In this document: positions 40,962 to 49,994 of the stretch, piece by piece | How the letters are laid out: each line of letters starts with the position of its first letter | How positions within the stretch are numbered: position 1 is the first letter of the stretch | Translations under genes and position numbers: made by a program | NCBI GenBank assembly: GCA_020847095.1 | Contig: JADLCR010000033.1 | Span: 1-51,582 of the forward strand | Reading direction: 5' to 3' | DNA length: 51,582 nucleotides | DNA from: Oligoflexia bacterium | GTDB lineage: Bacteria > Bdellovibrionota > Bdellovibrionia > JABDDW01 | Notes under the pieces: generated by a model | Told to the model about the DNA's origin: nothing | What the model saw: only the letters and a program-made list of their open reading frames with translations | Databases searched by the model: none

Positions 40962-41582
40962 ATGATTGGTTCACTGAGAGGAAAAGTCATCGACCGATTT
41001 GATCATGGTGTGATCATCGAAGTCCTTGGTGTTGGATATGAAGTGTTTTGCTCCCAAATCACTTTAGAAGCCCTATCGCAGGCTCAAGGGTCCGTTTTGG
41101 TTTACACATTTGCGCAGTATCGCTCTGAAGGTGTGAGCCTGTTTGGATTTCTGACTCCACTCGAAAAAACTTTATTTTTGAATCTCATTAAAGTGGATAC
41201 GGTTGGTCCAAAGAGTGCGCTGCATATATTGTCTGGGGCACCTTGTTCGGATTTGGTTCAAATGATCGATGGCGAGGACGTTCAGGCGCTGGCTAAATTG
41301 CCAAAAGTGAGCAAGAAAACGGCCGAGCTTGTGGTGGTCAAACTCAAAGGAAAGCTTAAAGATCTAGTGCTGACAGAAAGTGCCGCCTCTCTTGAGTCAT
41401 CATCATATAAGCCAGGTCGCGATCGTAAGCTTCGAATCGAAGCGATTTCAACATTGGGACACCTGGGCTATCGCACCCAAGATGTGGAGCGCGTATTAGA
41501 TCAGGTTGAAGAAAATTATTGGACTGAGGGGCTTGAATCCGTCATTAGAAGGGCACTTGGTGGCCTTTCAGGGCAAAGCTAA
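40962..41582 (+). CDS. ruvA: Holliday junction DNA helicase subunit RuvA
   Basis: A 206-aa protein with the RuvA layout: N-terminal OB domain ([13 protein letters not shown]), tandem helix-hairpin-helix domain ([38 protein letters not shown]), and a C-terminal RuvB-contacting domain (residues 150-206). The tetramer holds the junction for RuvB. It lies between ruvC and ruvB in the same operon. Confidence 0.97.
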   Translation: MIGSLRGKVIDRFDHGVIIEVLGVGYEVFCSQITLEALSQAQGSVLVYTFAQYRSEGVSLFGFLTPLEKTLFLNLIKVDTVGPKSALHILSGAPCSDLVQMIDGEDVQALAKLPKVSKKTAELVVVKLKGKLKDLVLTESAASLESSSYKPGRDRKLRIEAISTLGHLGYRTQDVERVLDQVEENYWTEGLESVIRRALGGLSGQS

Positions 41583-41596
41583 GAAAGGGATTAGTT

Positions 41597-42646
41597 ATGG
41601 CAAAATCTGAATCCGCAGAAAATCCCGCGCCGCTTGTTACCGGAAAACTGACTGGCGAAGATGTGGGCCTTGAACGGTCGCTTCGGCCTGATCGGTTGAG
41701 CGACTTTCCCGGACAAAAAAAGGTAAAAGACAACCTCGAAGTGTTTATACAAGCGGCAAAAAAGCGAAAAGAGGCCCTTGATCATTGCTTGTTTTACGGA
41801 CCTCCTGGGTTAGGGAAAACAACTCTTGCTTACATCATTTCAAAATCGATGGGCGTGGAAATGAAAACCACTTCCGGCCCGGCCCTTGAAAAAAAGGGAG
41901 ATCTGGCAGCCGTTCTTACCAGTCTTAAGCCCTTTTCGGTTCTATTTATTGACGAGATTCATCGCCTTAACCAAGTTGTAGAAGAGTATTTGTACTCAGC
42001 CATGGAAGATTTCTTCTTGGATATGGTCACGGGCGAAGGATTAGCGGCGCGCACGATGAAGTTTAAACTTCCGCGGTTTACTTTGATCGGTGCGACCACA
42101 AGGGCGGGAATGTTGACGTCACCACTTCGAGACCGTTTTGGAATTGTGGCTAGACTTGAATTTTATGAACCCCAAGATCTCAATCTCATATTATCTCGAA
42201 GTGCCAAGATCCTGGGCGTTGATCTTCACCCCGAAGCCTCCATGGAAATCGCACGTCGTGCGCGCGGCACACCTCGCATAGCCAATCGTCTTCTCAAGCG
42301 CGTGAGCGACTTTGCCACTATTGAAACTGCAGGCAAGATTGATCTGCCAATAGCCAAAAAAGCGCTTTCCGCTTTGGAAGTTGACGGGCGGGGGTTGGAT
42401 GCCATGGATCGCAGGATTTTGCTCACGATGATTCAGAAGTTTTCTGGTGGCCCAGTCGGCATTGACACCATGGCCGCGGCCGTTAACGAAGAGCGTGAAA
42501 CTTTAGAAGACGTCTATGAACCGTTTTTGCTCCAAGAGGGATTTTTAATGAAAACGCCACGGGGCCGTTGCGCGCTACCTTTGGCTTATGAGCATTTGGG
42601 GATAAAGCCTCCTCGTTCGATCGAAGCCCAACAAACGCTTTTGTAG
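41597..42646 (+). CDS. ruvB: Holliday junction branch-migration ATPase RuvB
   Basis: A 349-aa AAA+ motor. Walker A is GPPGLGKTT (residues 68-76), Walker B is LFIDEIH (115-121), and the sensor segment is [18 protein letters not shown] with its arginine finger. The lid domain and the C-terminal winged helix ([27 protein letters not shown], in parts) complete the family architecture. It drives branch migration on RuvA-bound junctions. It is the third gene of the ruv operon, 14 bp after ruvA. Confidence 0.97.
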   Translation: MAKSESAENPAPLVTGKLTGEDVGLERSLRPDRLSDFPGQKKVKDNLEVFIQAAKKRKEALDHCLFYGPPGLGKTTLAYIISKSMGVEMKTTSGPALEKKGDLAAVLTSLKPFSVLFIDEIHRLNQVVEEYLYSAMEDFFLDMVTGEGLAARTMKFKLPRFTLIGATTRAGMLTSPLRDRFGIVARLEFYEPQDLNLILSRSAKILGVDLHPEASMEIARRARGTPRIANRLLKRVSDFATIETAGKIDLPIAKKALSALEVDGRGLDAMDRRILLTMIQKFSGGPVGIDTMAAAVNEERETLEDVYEPFLLQEGFLMKTPRGRCALPLAYEHLGIKPPRSIEAQQTLL

Positions 42647-42647
42647 A

Positions 42648-42875
42648 TCACTCGTCGTAATAGCAATTAAAACTTTTGGATCCGTAGGGATTTGTTCCTG
42701 ATTCGACGCAAACTTGGTTATAGAATTTTTGCGGGCGATAAGGTCCCCGATTGGGTGGCGGCGCTTGGGTATTATAAAAGGCGTTGTACGAGTACGGGTT
42801 GTCCTCATCGACCTCTTGCCCAGTGGCGCATCCAGAAAGCAAAATGCAAATTCCCAAAATCCATTTTTGAGTCAT
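42648..42875 (-). CDS. Small predicted lipoprotein, 75 aa
   Basis: A lipoprotein signal peptide with lipobox LLSGC (Cys16 from the ATG at 42875) is followed by an acidic, proline- and tyrosine-rich mature part with two further cysteines near the end (QVCVES, NCYYDE). A GTG at 42884 is a possible upstream start. It converges with ruvB, with stops one base apart. Function unknown. Confidence 0.65.
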   Translation of the reverse strand: MTQKWILGICILLSGCATGQEVDEDNPYSYNAFYNTQAPPPNRGPYRPQKFYNQVCVESGTNPYGSKSFNCYYDE

Positions 42876-43048
42876 GCGAATCACTTATCGGCGTACTCGT
42901 TTCCCTACCAAAGGGTGTTGCGCTAAAGCCACACCGCTGTGTTAAAAACACGCTAGTCTAGTCCAGTCTAGGCGCTGGCTTCGCTGCTCAATTGAGGGCG
43001 TACGACTTGCAATTCGGGCACGATCCTTGCCTTTGTTAATGAGTTAGG

Positions 43049-43963
43049 ATGCTTTATCAAAAGACAATCAGTCACGCGGTGGAGGTTAAAGGGATTGGGT
43101 TGCACACAGGGGCACCAAGCTCAATAACTTTTAAGCCAGCGCCACCGGATGCGGGAGTTTATTTCTTTAGACAAGATATTTCAGGGCTTCCCTCATTGAA
43201 GGCTTCTTCTCGAAATGTGAAAGCAACGCAAATGGCAACCGTTCTAGGTGGGGAGCTTTTTGCGATCTCTACCGTAGAGCATTGCATGTCAGCGGTGAGT
43301 GCCCTTCAAATTGACAATTTACATATTGAAATGACGGGACCTGAGATTCCAATTGGCGATGGCTCAGCGAATCCATTTTTTGAGGGGCTGAAGAAGGCGA
43401 CGATCATCGAGCAAAATGCGTTGAGGCGCTATTTTGTCGTGAAACGCCCCATTTATTTTTCTCAAGGGGATAAGCATGCCTACATTGTTCCTCACTACGG
43501 TTTTAAGGTTTCTTGCACCATCGAATTTCCTCACCCCAGTATTGGAAAGCAAAAAATTGAGCTAGAGATTACTCAAGACAACTTCGAGAAAGAACTTTCC
43601 CAAGCGAGAACCTTCGGTTTTTTAAAAGATGTAAAAGCTCTTCAGGCAAAAGGATTAGCTCTTGGAGGAAGCCTTGAAAACGCGGTCGTTTTAAATGATG
43701 AAGGCGTGCTTAATCCTGAAGGGCTGCGTTTTGAAGACGAATTCGTCCGCCACAAGGCCATGGATGCCGTAGGTGATCTTACGATGTTGGGCTATCCCAT
43801 TATTGGTCATGTGGTTTTGCATAAAGCAGGTCACGACCTTATGCATCGATTTGTTGAGCACCTCATCGGCCAAACCGATTGCTATGACATCATGGATCTC
43901 GAATCTCCACTCAATCTCAACCAGGTGTTTTCACCACTTTACCCAAAAGCTAAATTAAGTTAG
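43049..43963 (+). CDS. lpxC: UDP-3-O-acyl-N-acetylglucosamine deacetylase
   Basis: The 304-aa committed-step enzyme of lipid A synthesis. Zinc ligands His78 (STVEHCMSA), His235 and Asp239 (FVRHKAMDAVGDL) and the catalytic His262 (HKAGHDL) are present, along with the GLHTG motif (residues 17-21). Length is normal. It is a cytoplasmic enzyme working at the inner membrane. It marks the organism as an LPS-bearing Gram-negative. It is followed within about 10 bp by the secreted phosphoesterase gene, which may be co-transcribed. Confidence 0.97.
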   Translation: MLYQKTISHAVEVKGIGLHTGAPSSITFKPAPPDAGVYFFRQDISGLPSLKASSRNVKATQMATVLGGELFAISTVEHCMSAVSALQIDNLHIEMTGPEIPIGDGSANPFFEGLKKATIIEQNALRRYFVVKRPIYFSQGDKHAYIVPHYGFKVSCTIEFPHPSIGKQKIELEITQDNFEKELSQARTFGFLKDVKALQAKGLALGGSLENAVVLNDEGVLNPEGLRFEDEFVRHKAMDAVGDLTMLGYPIIGHVVLHKAGHDLMHRFVEHLIGQTDCYDIMDLESPLNLNQVFSPLYPKAKLS

Positions 43964-43973
43964 CCTAGGCCCC

Positions 43974-44795
43974 ATGTTTCGGGGGACGATTTTATTCATT
44001 TGCCTTGTCAGTAGCGCAGCCTGCACCAATATTGATGTCAATCAGACTGAAAAACGATTTCAAGACAACATGAACGGAAGGCTTGCTGGCTTTAATAACG
44101 TCAATCCCGCCAATCCTAATGATTTTCATTTTTCTGCCATGGGGGACACCCATATCGGAAGCGACACGGGCGGCACTTTATTCGCCACGGTTTTAAGTCG
44201 TTCTCAGGCTATGGGGGATGCTTTTGCCGTCATCGCTGGCGACAATACAAATTCAGGATTAGAAAGTGAAATGCATGGCTTTCAAGGACAACGTCAATCG
44301 GTGACTATGCCTTCATTGCCTGCGATCGGTAATCACGACATTTTTTTTGGCGGTTGGGGGCGATACAAATCCATCATTGGAAAATCCATCTATACTGTTG
44401 ATGCGGGACTCGCGCGTTTGTTTTTTTTAGACACCGCCAATGGCACATTTGGCGAAAGCCAGTTAAATTGGATCCGCGAGCAGCTCCTAGCGAATACAAA
44501 GCCAATCAAAATTGTGGTGATGCACTTTCCAATTTATACCGGAGAGTTTTCAAGCCTGTTTAAGCTTTCCTCCGATGAGGAGGCCACGATCTTTAAGGCC
44601 ATGATGAATGAGTTTGGCGTTCAATTGGTTATTAGCGGTCACTATCACGGCTTTAATGAAAAGGACATCGGCGGGACAAAATATGTGGTCTCGGGTAACT
44701 GCAATAAGATTTTAGATCTCGGACATCGTTCCGGTTACGCTCGAGTTCGAGTGACAGCAGGCGGAGTCGCGGTGTCTCCCATATTCATTGATTAA
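43974..44795 (+). CDS. Exported metallophosphoesterase, predicted lipoprotein
   Basis: A 273-aa product with a lipoprotein signal peptide (lipobox SSAAC, Cys17) followed by a calcineurin-like phosphoesterase domain: MGDTHIGSD, IAGDNTNSG, GNHDIFF, MHFPIYTG and GHYHGFNEKD provide the metal ligands. It would act on the periplasmic or cell-surface side on phosphoesters, perhaps nucleotides or phospholipids. The start is ten bases after lpxC. Its stop overlaps the convergent gene at 44792 by 4 bp. Confidence 0.85.
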   Translation: MFRGTILFICLVSSAACTNIDVNQTEKRFQDNMNGRLAGFNNVNPANPNDFHFSAMGDTHIGSDTGGTLFATVLSRSQAMGDAFAVIAGDNTNSGLESEMHGFQGQRQSVTMPSLPAIGNHDIFFGGWGRYKSIIGKSIYTVDAGLARLFFLDTANGTFGESQLNWIREQLLANTKPIKIVVMHFPIYTGEFSSLFKLSSDEEATIFKAMMNEFGVQLVISGHYHGFNEKDIGGTKYVVSGNCNKILDLGHRSGYARVRVTAGGVAVSPIFID

Positions 44796-45559
44796 AACGT
44801 TCGAATGAGCTCCAAGAAAATCTTTTGTTCACTAATATCGGCGGTTCCTGAGAGCCAACTTGAAAATCGGCTGCTGACGACAAGTCTCATAAGACTTTGT
44901 TGGGCAAATTCAAGAGAGTAGGCAACGTCCAAGGCCAAGTGATCACCGTTATAGGAATGAAAGGCGTCGCGATTATTAACGTCGACACTGAGATTGGACG
45001 AATCCCAGCGCGTCGCATATCCAAAAGTGATTTCCGGATAATACTCTGAATCGTCGGTTTTAAAATTAATGGGGCTCCAAGTGGAACCGTTCCATCTTTG
45101 AAGAGTAAACCGATAAAAGGCTCCCAATGTTAAATAGATGTGAGAGTCCATTCCCCACTCATAGGCGCCATTATATGTGAGTGAGACGGTGTTTTTTCCC
45201 GCTCGAATATAGGTGTAATCTAAATGGGCGTGTTTTAAGGCGACGGAATGGTTTCCAAACGTGAAATCAAACCTTCCAAAGTAACCGGTTCGGTCGGCCC
45301 ATCGATTATGCGCCGTAGCAAATCCTCCAAACGTCCAAAGATTCTCGCTCTCCGTTGGAAAGCTGACGATGGTGTGAATGAAGCTAAAATCTGAAGTCCA
45401 GACCTGATTGTTGTAGCCGCCGCCAACCAGGCCGTAGCCGCCGGCTCTGGAGCTTCCCCGGCCTAAGAGGGATTTTGACTCAAAGCCCTCAGGCGGAAGG
45501 GCCCACGTGAGTGCCCCCCAATAAAGAACCGCTAGAATGATTGACGACCTGATTTTCAT
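44792..45559 (-). CDS. Predicted outer-membrane or secreted beta-rich protein
   Basis: The product has about 255 residues from ATG 45559; an in-frame codon at 45589 adds ten residues before the signal peptide and is less likely. A signal peptide (cleavage near TWA-L) precedes a mature part with alternating strands and a final strand ending in Phe (KIFLELIRTF), consistent with an outer-membrane barrel. Segments such as GGFATAHNRWADRTGYFGRF and ALDVAYSLEFAQQSL are strand-like. No family is recognised. Confidence 0.65.
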   Translation of the reverse strand: MKIRSSIILAVLYWGALTWALPPEGFESKSLLGRGSSRAGGYGLVGGGYNNQVWTSDFSFIHTIVSFPTESENLWTFGGFATAHNRWADRTGYFGRFDFTFGNHSVALKHAHLDYTYIRAGKNTVSLTYNGAYEWGMDSHIYLTLGAFYRFTLQRWNGSTWSPINFKTDDSEYYPEITFGYATRWDSSNLSVDVNNRDAFHSYNGDHLALDVAYSLEFAQQSLMRLVVSSRFSSWLSGTADISEQKIFLELIRTF

Positions 45560-45608
45560 AAGTATAAGATCCCGCCGTTTATAACACAAACACCGCGGGG
45601 AGTAATTT

Positions 45609-46715
45609 ATGATTATTGGCGTACCGAAAGAAATTAAAACCAGCGAAAATAGAGTGGGACTTGTGGAAAGTGGCGTTCGAGCCCTGAGCCGCGAAGGACA
45701 TAAAGTCCTAGTTGAGCGAGACGCGGGGTTGGGGAGCGGAATCTCTAATGAAAAATTTGAGCGAGCTGGTGCTCAGATTATCGATACGAAAAAAGATGTC
45801 TATGCCAAGGCGGACATGATTGTAAAAGTCAAAGAACCGCTTCCCGAAGAGTATGAACTACTAAGAGAAGATCAGATCCTTTACACCTATTTACACTTGG
45901 CACCCGAACCTGTTCTCACGAAAGCACTTCTTGATCGTCGCATTAAAGGGGTCGCTTACGAAACAATTCAAAATGATGATGGGTCCTTGCCTTTACTGGT
46001 ACCCATGTCTGAAGTTGCCGGTCGCATGTCCACCCAGGTGGGAGCAAGCTATCTGCAAAAAGACCGTGGCGGCAAGGGAGTGCTCCTAGGTGGTGTTCCT
46101 GGAGTTGAGCGAGGACGGGTGACTATTGTTGGTGGTGGTGTTGCCGGCATTAACGCCGCTAAAATGGCCGTTGGGTTGGGGGCGCAGGTCACTATTTTGG
46201 ACGTAAATCCAAAGCGACTTGAGTATTTGGATGATGTTTTTGGCAGCCAAGTTCAAACTTTGTTTTCAAATATCACCAACATTGAAAAAGTAGTACCTGA
46301 AACGGATTTGCTCATTGGAGCCGTGTTGGTGCCAGGAGCTAAAGCTCCTCACCTCGTATCAAGAGAGTTGGTGCGCCAAATGGAAAAGGGATCGGTCATC
46401 GTTGATATCGCCGTTGACCAAGGCGGGTGCATTGAAACTTGCCGTCCCACAAGCCACAAAGAACCGACCTTTGTTGAAGAGGGCGTCATTCATTATTGCG
46501 TGCCCAATATGCCTGGCGTATTTTCTCGCACTTCAACTTATGCTCTTACGAACGTAACGTTGAAATACGCGCTGATGCTGGCCAATCTTGGGCTCGAAGA
46601 GGCTTGTGCTCGCGACAAGGCCCTTTATAAAGGTGTCAACGTCTATCGCGGTGATTGTACCTACGCAACCGTTGCCAAGGACTTGAATCTTCCATTTAAA
46701 CCTCTCAAGGTCTGA
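45609..46715 (+). CDS. ald: Alanine dehydrogenase
   Basis: A 368-aa NAD-dependent L-alanine dehydrogenase that interconverts alanine and pyruvate plus ammonia. Present are the N-terminal [15 protein letters not shown] signature, catalytic Lys75 (VKVKEP) and His96 ([10 protein letters not shown]), the NAD-binding [11 protein letters not shown] (residues 177 or so), and the VDIAVDQGG segment with the nicotinamide-side Asp. Length matches the family. It allows growth on amino acids, fitting a proteolytic or predatory lifestyle (inference). GGGGAG precedes the ATG. Its last base overlaps the next start. Confidence 0.96.
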   Translation: MIIGVPKEIKTSENRVGLVESGVRALSREGHKVLVERDAGLGSGISNEKFERAGAQIIDTKKDVYAKADMIVKVKEPLPEEYELLREDQILYTYLHLAPEPVLTKALLDRRIKGVAYETIQNDDGSLPLLVPMSEVAGRMSTQVGASYLQKDRGGKGVLLGGVPGVERGRVTIVGGGVAGINAAKMAVGLGAQVTILDVNPKRLEYLDDVFGSQVQTLFSNITNIEKVVPETDLLIGAVLVPGAKAPHLVSRELVRQMEKGSVIVDIAVDQGGCIETCRPTSHKEPTFVEEGVIHYCVPNMPGVFSRTSTYALTNVTLKYALMLANLGLEEACARDKALYKGVNVYRGDCTYATVAKDLNLPFKPLKV

Positions 46716-46963
46716 TGCGATTTGAGTTCGTAGAGCAAATTGATTCTTTAGTTGAACCCGAGGAATTGGCGATCAAAGCGTCCAAACCTCGGGTTTTAGT
46801 CATCACTAAGGCCGGGAAATTTCTTCGAGGCCATATCATTGATCACAATGTACGTATTAATTCGGACGGCCGCGTTCGAGGGCGGCTGGTGATGCTTATC
46901 GATGGTCAAAAAAAGGACGTCGACGCTAACGACATTTCTTCGCTTGAAGGGCAGCCCAATTAG
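46715..46963 (+). CDS. Small hypothetical protein, 82 aa
   Basis: A charged, soluble protein with strand-like sequence (RVLVITKAGKFLRGHIIDHN, RGRLVMLIDGQKKDV) that may form a small beta-barrel of SH3 or PilZ-like size. No diagnostic motif. The start overlaps the ald stop (TGATG), so translation is coupled to alanine dehydrogenase. The 3' end overlaps the convergent ComEC-like gene by 38 bp. Confidence 0.65.
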   Translation: MRFEFVEQIDSLVEPEELAIKASKPRVLVITKAGKFLRGHIIDHNVRINSDGRVRGRLVMLIDGQKKDVDANDISSLEGQPN

Positions 46964-47831
46964 CCAACCTTTGAAGACCCTCCCGATTAACGGTGCTCAA
47001 AAGCCGCCGCATAATCAGTATCAATAAAACTCCATAGATCCAATAATGAGTTAAATGGGGTGCAGCTTTTGAGCATAATTGCGGAGCGGAGACCCTTCGC
47101 AGGATTTGACCAAATCCGTCTGAGAGTTGAAGTATCCCATGGGCTAACGAATCAAACCCTAAGGCCCCGGCGAGGCTTAAGGGTACTAAAAAGTAATTTT
47201 GCACTAGGGGGGCCGCCGCTTGAAAGGCTAAGACCAGCCACGAGACACACGGTTGGAACTTGAGCGTGTAGGGGAGCATGATCACCGGCGCCAAGAATCC
47301 GGCTTTCTTAATGGAAGCACTTGTTTCCAGGTAGGCACTCACGGCCACGCTCATCCAAAACCCTAGGTCCCATGTCCACTGAGGTCTTAGGCTTAGGCAC
47401 AAGAGCGCCGCATAGGTTGAGCGGCTCATCGGTGAAAGCGGAAGGTCTCTGACGAAATACAGGGCAACGGCTCGTGCAGCGGGTGCGTCAAACCGATTGA
47501 GAGTTACAAAAAAAATCATCGTTGCTCTTTGAAGAAACCTTGGCCAGGTTTTCGTAAGCCTAGCTAGTAAATTAACGTGAGATCCGGAAACAACGATTAA
47601 ATGATAAAGACCAGTGAGTCTTAGCCAATCTAAGGAGTGATTTTTTCGTAAGCCTTCGGTGTGTCCTGAGATAAAAGCCGCCGGAATCCAACCATGATCG
47701 GGACTTTGAGATAAGAAAAAATCGACGGACTTTTGGTGAAGGAAAAAGGCGTAGGGTTCAAAAAAGTTAAGTCCGTCGAACCTAAAGATGTAGATCTGAG
47801 AAAAAGCTGACAGAAACAAAAATGCACCCAT
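46926..47831 (-). CDS. ComEC/Rec2-like competence-domain membrane protein, short form
   Basis: A 301-aa polytopic membrane protein. The motif LTGLYHLIVVSGSHVNLL is the characteristic ComEC/Rec2 segment at the start of the channel domain. LNRFDAPAARAVALYF and the following helices also fit. Full ComEC proteins have 600-800 residues with an OB domain and a C-terminal metallo-beta-lactamase domain; both are absent here. It may be a minimal channel with separate partners or a degenerate copy. The ATG at 47831 borders the intergenic region with DnaA-box-like sites. Confidence 0.75.
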   Translation of the reverse strand: MGAFLFLSAFSQIYIFRFDGLNFFEPYAFFLHQKSVDFFLSQSPDHGWIPAAFISGHTEGLRKNHSLDWLRLTGLYHLIVVSGSHVNLLARLTKTWPRFLQRATMIFFVTLNRFDAPAARAVALYFVRDLPLSPMSRSTYAALLCLSLRPQWTWDLGFWMSVAVSAYLETSASIKKAGFLAPVIMLPYTLKFQPCVSWLVLAFQAAAPLVQNYFLVPLSLAGALGFDSLAHGILQLSDGFGQILRRVSAPQLCSKAAPHLTHYWIYGVLLILIMRRLLSTVNREGLQRLANWAALQAKKCR

Positions 47832-48349
47832 TCGCTAAGAGCTAAGCCTGATGCAAGATTGCGGTTTAGCTCAAACGTGGCTTATGTGAGACCCGCCACC
47901 ACCAAGCGTTCGGAGCTCGGAATTTAAGATTTGTTAATAAACACTTAACTAAAGGCTAGTTTAGTTTACTTTTTTCAGTCTTTTCATGGGCTTAAACCGT
48001 GCTTCTTTTTTGCACAAATTGCTGAAACGCTGATTTTATGCGCATTTGAGGGCCCCCTGTTGCGTGGTTTTCCACAAAAAATGTGGAAAACTCGGAAATC
48101 TTAAAAGTCCCCAAACTTTTGATAAAACTTAAGCTTATTCAGATAGATAGGAAATCGCCTCTGAGGAAGTCGAATGACTTCTGACCTGTCGGACAGCACT
48201 TATTAACAAAATTTCGAGATTTTTCCACACCCAATTGGACTGAATCAGTCATGTTTGCGGAACCTGACCAAGCTATTTTATTTGAATATTGAAGTCAACA
48301 TTGAAAATTTTTTCTTGAACGAATTTTCGCTCTCACATGAAATGAATTT
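47832..48349. promoter_or_regulatory. Intergenic region with four DnaA-box-like 9-mers
   Basis: This 518-bp region separates the divergent comEC-like and parA genes. Matches to TTWTNCACA are at 48008-48016 (TTTTGCACA), 48068-48076 (TTTTCCACA), 48082-48090 (inverse strand) and 48221-48229. The middle two form a perfect inverted repeat, 48067-48091, with a 5-A spacer. AT-rich DNA lies at about 47930-47990. It may be a DnaA-regulated promoter or a replication-origin-like region. No ORF was found. Confidence 0.5.
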
Positions 48350-49141
48350 GTGAGCGCAACGATCATCAGCCTAGCAAATCAAAAAGGTGGCGTGGGGAAA
48401 ACAACCTCCGCTTTCAATTTAGCTTCTGCATTATCAAAGCTCGGGCAGAAAACACTCTTAATAGACAATGACCCTCAGGGAAACCTAACATCTTACGCGG
48501 CCCCACAGACTTCATTAGGTTTAACCATTGATGAAGTTTACTTAAGTCGGCGGGGGCACAGCCTTGATTACTCGGCACTGCAACCATTGAGTGACACACT
48601 TCATCTTTTACCGGCTGATAATATGTTGGCCGGCGTTGAATATTACCTCGTTTCAAGACCTGACAAGGAATCAATCCTAAGCCAAGCTCTTGTACCGTTA
48701 CTCGAGCGTTTTGATTACGTCGTAATCGATAATCCTCCAGCTTTAGGGTTATTAACGATTAATGGGCTTATGGCCTCCGATTACGTTTTGATCCCAGTTC
48801 AATTAGAATATTTCTCTCTTGAGGGAATTGTTTTGCTTAGCAAGACCCTAGAGACCATGATTGAGCGAAATCCTAAGCTAAAAATTCTAGGGATACTTCC
48901 AAACATGTTTGATGATCGTCGAAAGCTAAACCTAGAAGTGCTAGGAATATTGGAAAACCAATTTGGCGATAAAGTATTGAAGTCGAAAATTCACAACAGC
49001 GTTAAAATTAGCGAAAGCTCAGGGCATGGAAAGAGTATTTTCAGTTACTCTCCGAATAGCCGAGCCAGCCAGGAATTTATGAGTTTAGCGAAAGAGGTTA
49101 TGGGGCATGTCCAAAACAAAGATTCCACGCAATCCGTTTGA
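48350..49141 (+). CDS. ParA/Soj-family ATPase
   Basis: A 263-aa Walker-type ATPase. The deviant Walker A motif KGGVGKTT has signature Lys12 and the P-loop Lys17. Walker A' IDNDPQGN and Walker B-like YVVIDNPPALG follow, as in chromosomal Soj/ParA. Such proteins position DNA or protein complexes by ATP-driven dimerisation on the nucleoid. GTG start. The downstream gene is not ParB-like: it overlaps by 35 bp and encodes only 75 residues, so this may be an orphan ParA with a dedicated small partner. Confidence 0.92.
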   Translation: MSATIISLANQKGGVGKTTSAFNLASALSKLGQKTLLIDNDPQGNLTSYAAPQTSLGLTIDEVYLSRRGHSLDYSALQPLSDTLHLLPADNMLAGVEYYLVSRPDKESILSQALVPLLERFDYVVIDNPPALGLLTINGLMASDYVLIPVQLEYFSLEGIVLLSKTLETMIERNPKLKILGILPNMFDDRRKLNLEVLGILENQFGDKVLKSKIHNSVKISESSGHGKSIFSYSPNSRASQEFMSLAKEVMGHVQNKDSTQSV

Positions 49142-49334
49142 TTCGATGACTCCAAAAAGAGCCTCTCGTGTTTGGGATAAGGTTCCTGAAAAAAATGATC
49201 CCGCTCCTACTTCTCGACCAATGGACTGGAAGTCTAGACTAGACTCGCTAGAGCTTCAGGTCGATTGGCCAGAATTGGTTGACTCAACTGTCGGAGCTGC
49301 CATTAAAAAAATGAGTCGGTTGTTGAATCGCTGA
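49107..49334 (+). CDS. Small hypothetical protein coupled to ParA, 75 aa
   Basis: It starts inside the parA gene (35-bp overlap, different frame) and is 75 residues long. The N-terminal half is basic and proline-rich (KTKIPRNPFDSMTPKRASRVW) and the C-terminal half is amphipathic helix (WPELVDSTVGAAIKKMSRLLNR). Basic, disordered N-termini of small ParA partners stimulate ATPase activity in other systems, so a partner role is plausible. This is inference from context only. Confidence 0.6.
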   Translation: MSKTKIPRNPFDSMTPKRASRVWDKVPEKNDPAPTSRPMDWKSRLDSLELQVDWPELVDSTVGAAIKKMSRLLNR

Positions 49335-49358
49335 GACGCTGTTCTTACAATAAAATTA

Positions 49359-49994
49359 ATGGGAAATCGCATATTTGGGATCTTGGGTCTTGGATTGGCC
49401 GTGGGTGGCTTTTGCGGTTGCAGCCATGCGCCAAAAACTTCGCAGAATGAAGTAGATAAATTAAAGCGTGAAATCTTAGAACTGCAGCGGGCCCACGGGC
49501 AGCATTTGCAAACAATAGAAGACCTTCAAATCAAATTTGCTCTACTCAAGGATCAGTTGGAATCAAAAAAGCGTGTGGCCGATGTTAAGCCACCGTCGAC
49601 AACAGTTGCGCCAAGGACTGGTTCGGAACATCTTTATGAAAGTATTTTAGCCGAAGCTCGTAGCCCTCAAGGCGGAGACCTTAAAAAGAAAGTCGATCTT
49701 TATTTAAAAGGTTATGGAGATTCGCCCCAAGCTCCTAATGCACTTTTTGTTTTGGGATCTCACTTTTTTGATCAGGCGAGGTACCTTGAAGCTTCAGAGC
49801 AATTTGAGCGGATTTTTCGCGAGTATCCGGCATCAGGAAAGTCGGTTTCAGCTTTGTATAAGCTTGCCGAAAGTTATGAGTTGTTAGGAAGAAAAAACGA
49901 AGCCCAAGAATTATTTGTCACCGTCATTAATCAATTTCCCGGAAGTAGAGAAGCGCGACAAGCGGAGTTACACATGAAAAGGATAGCGCGATGA
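49359..49994 (+). CDS. Predicted lipoprotein, CpoB/YbgF-like coiled-coil TPR protein
   Basis: A 211-aa lipoprotein (lipobox FCGC, Cys21). A coiled coil (about residues 30-72), a Pro/Thr linker and three TPR units (about 105-205: DLYLKGYGDSPQAPNALFVLG, ARYLEASEQFERIFREYP, NEAQELFVTVINQFPGSREA in parts) follow. This is the order of the Tol-Pal-associated CpoB/YbgF family, which coordinates outer-membrane constriction with peptidoglycan synthesis. No tol genes are in the window. It overlaps the LysM gene by 4 bp. Confidence 0.8.
   Translation: MGNRIFGILGLGLAVGGFCGCSHAPKTSQNEVDKLKREILELQRAHGQHLQTIEDLQIKFALLKDQLESKKRVADVKPPSTTVAPRTGSEHLYESILAEARSPQGGDLKKKVDLYLKGYGDSPQAPNALFVLGSHFFDQARYLEASEQFERIFREYPASGKSVSALYKLAESYELLGRKNEAQELFVTVINQFPGSREARQAELHMKRIAR

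Noticed and set aside
47832-48349. Firm oriC annotation
   Set aside because: Only four boxes, no dnaA gene adjacent, and no skew analysis possible from the window; kept as a candidate only.
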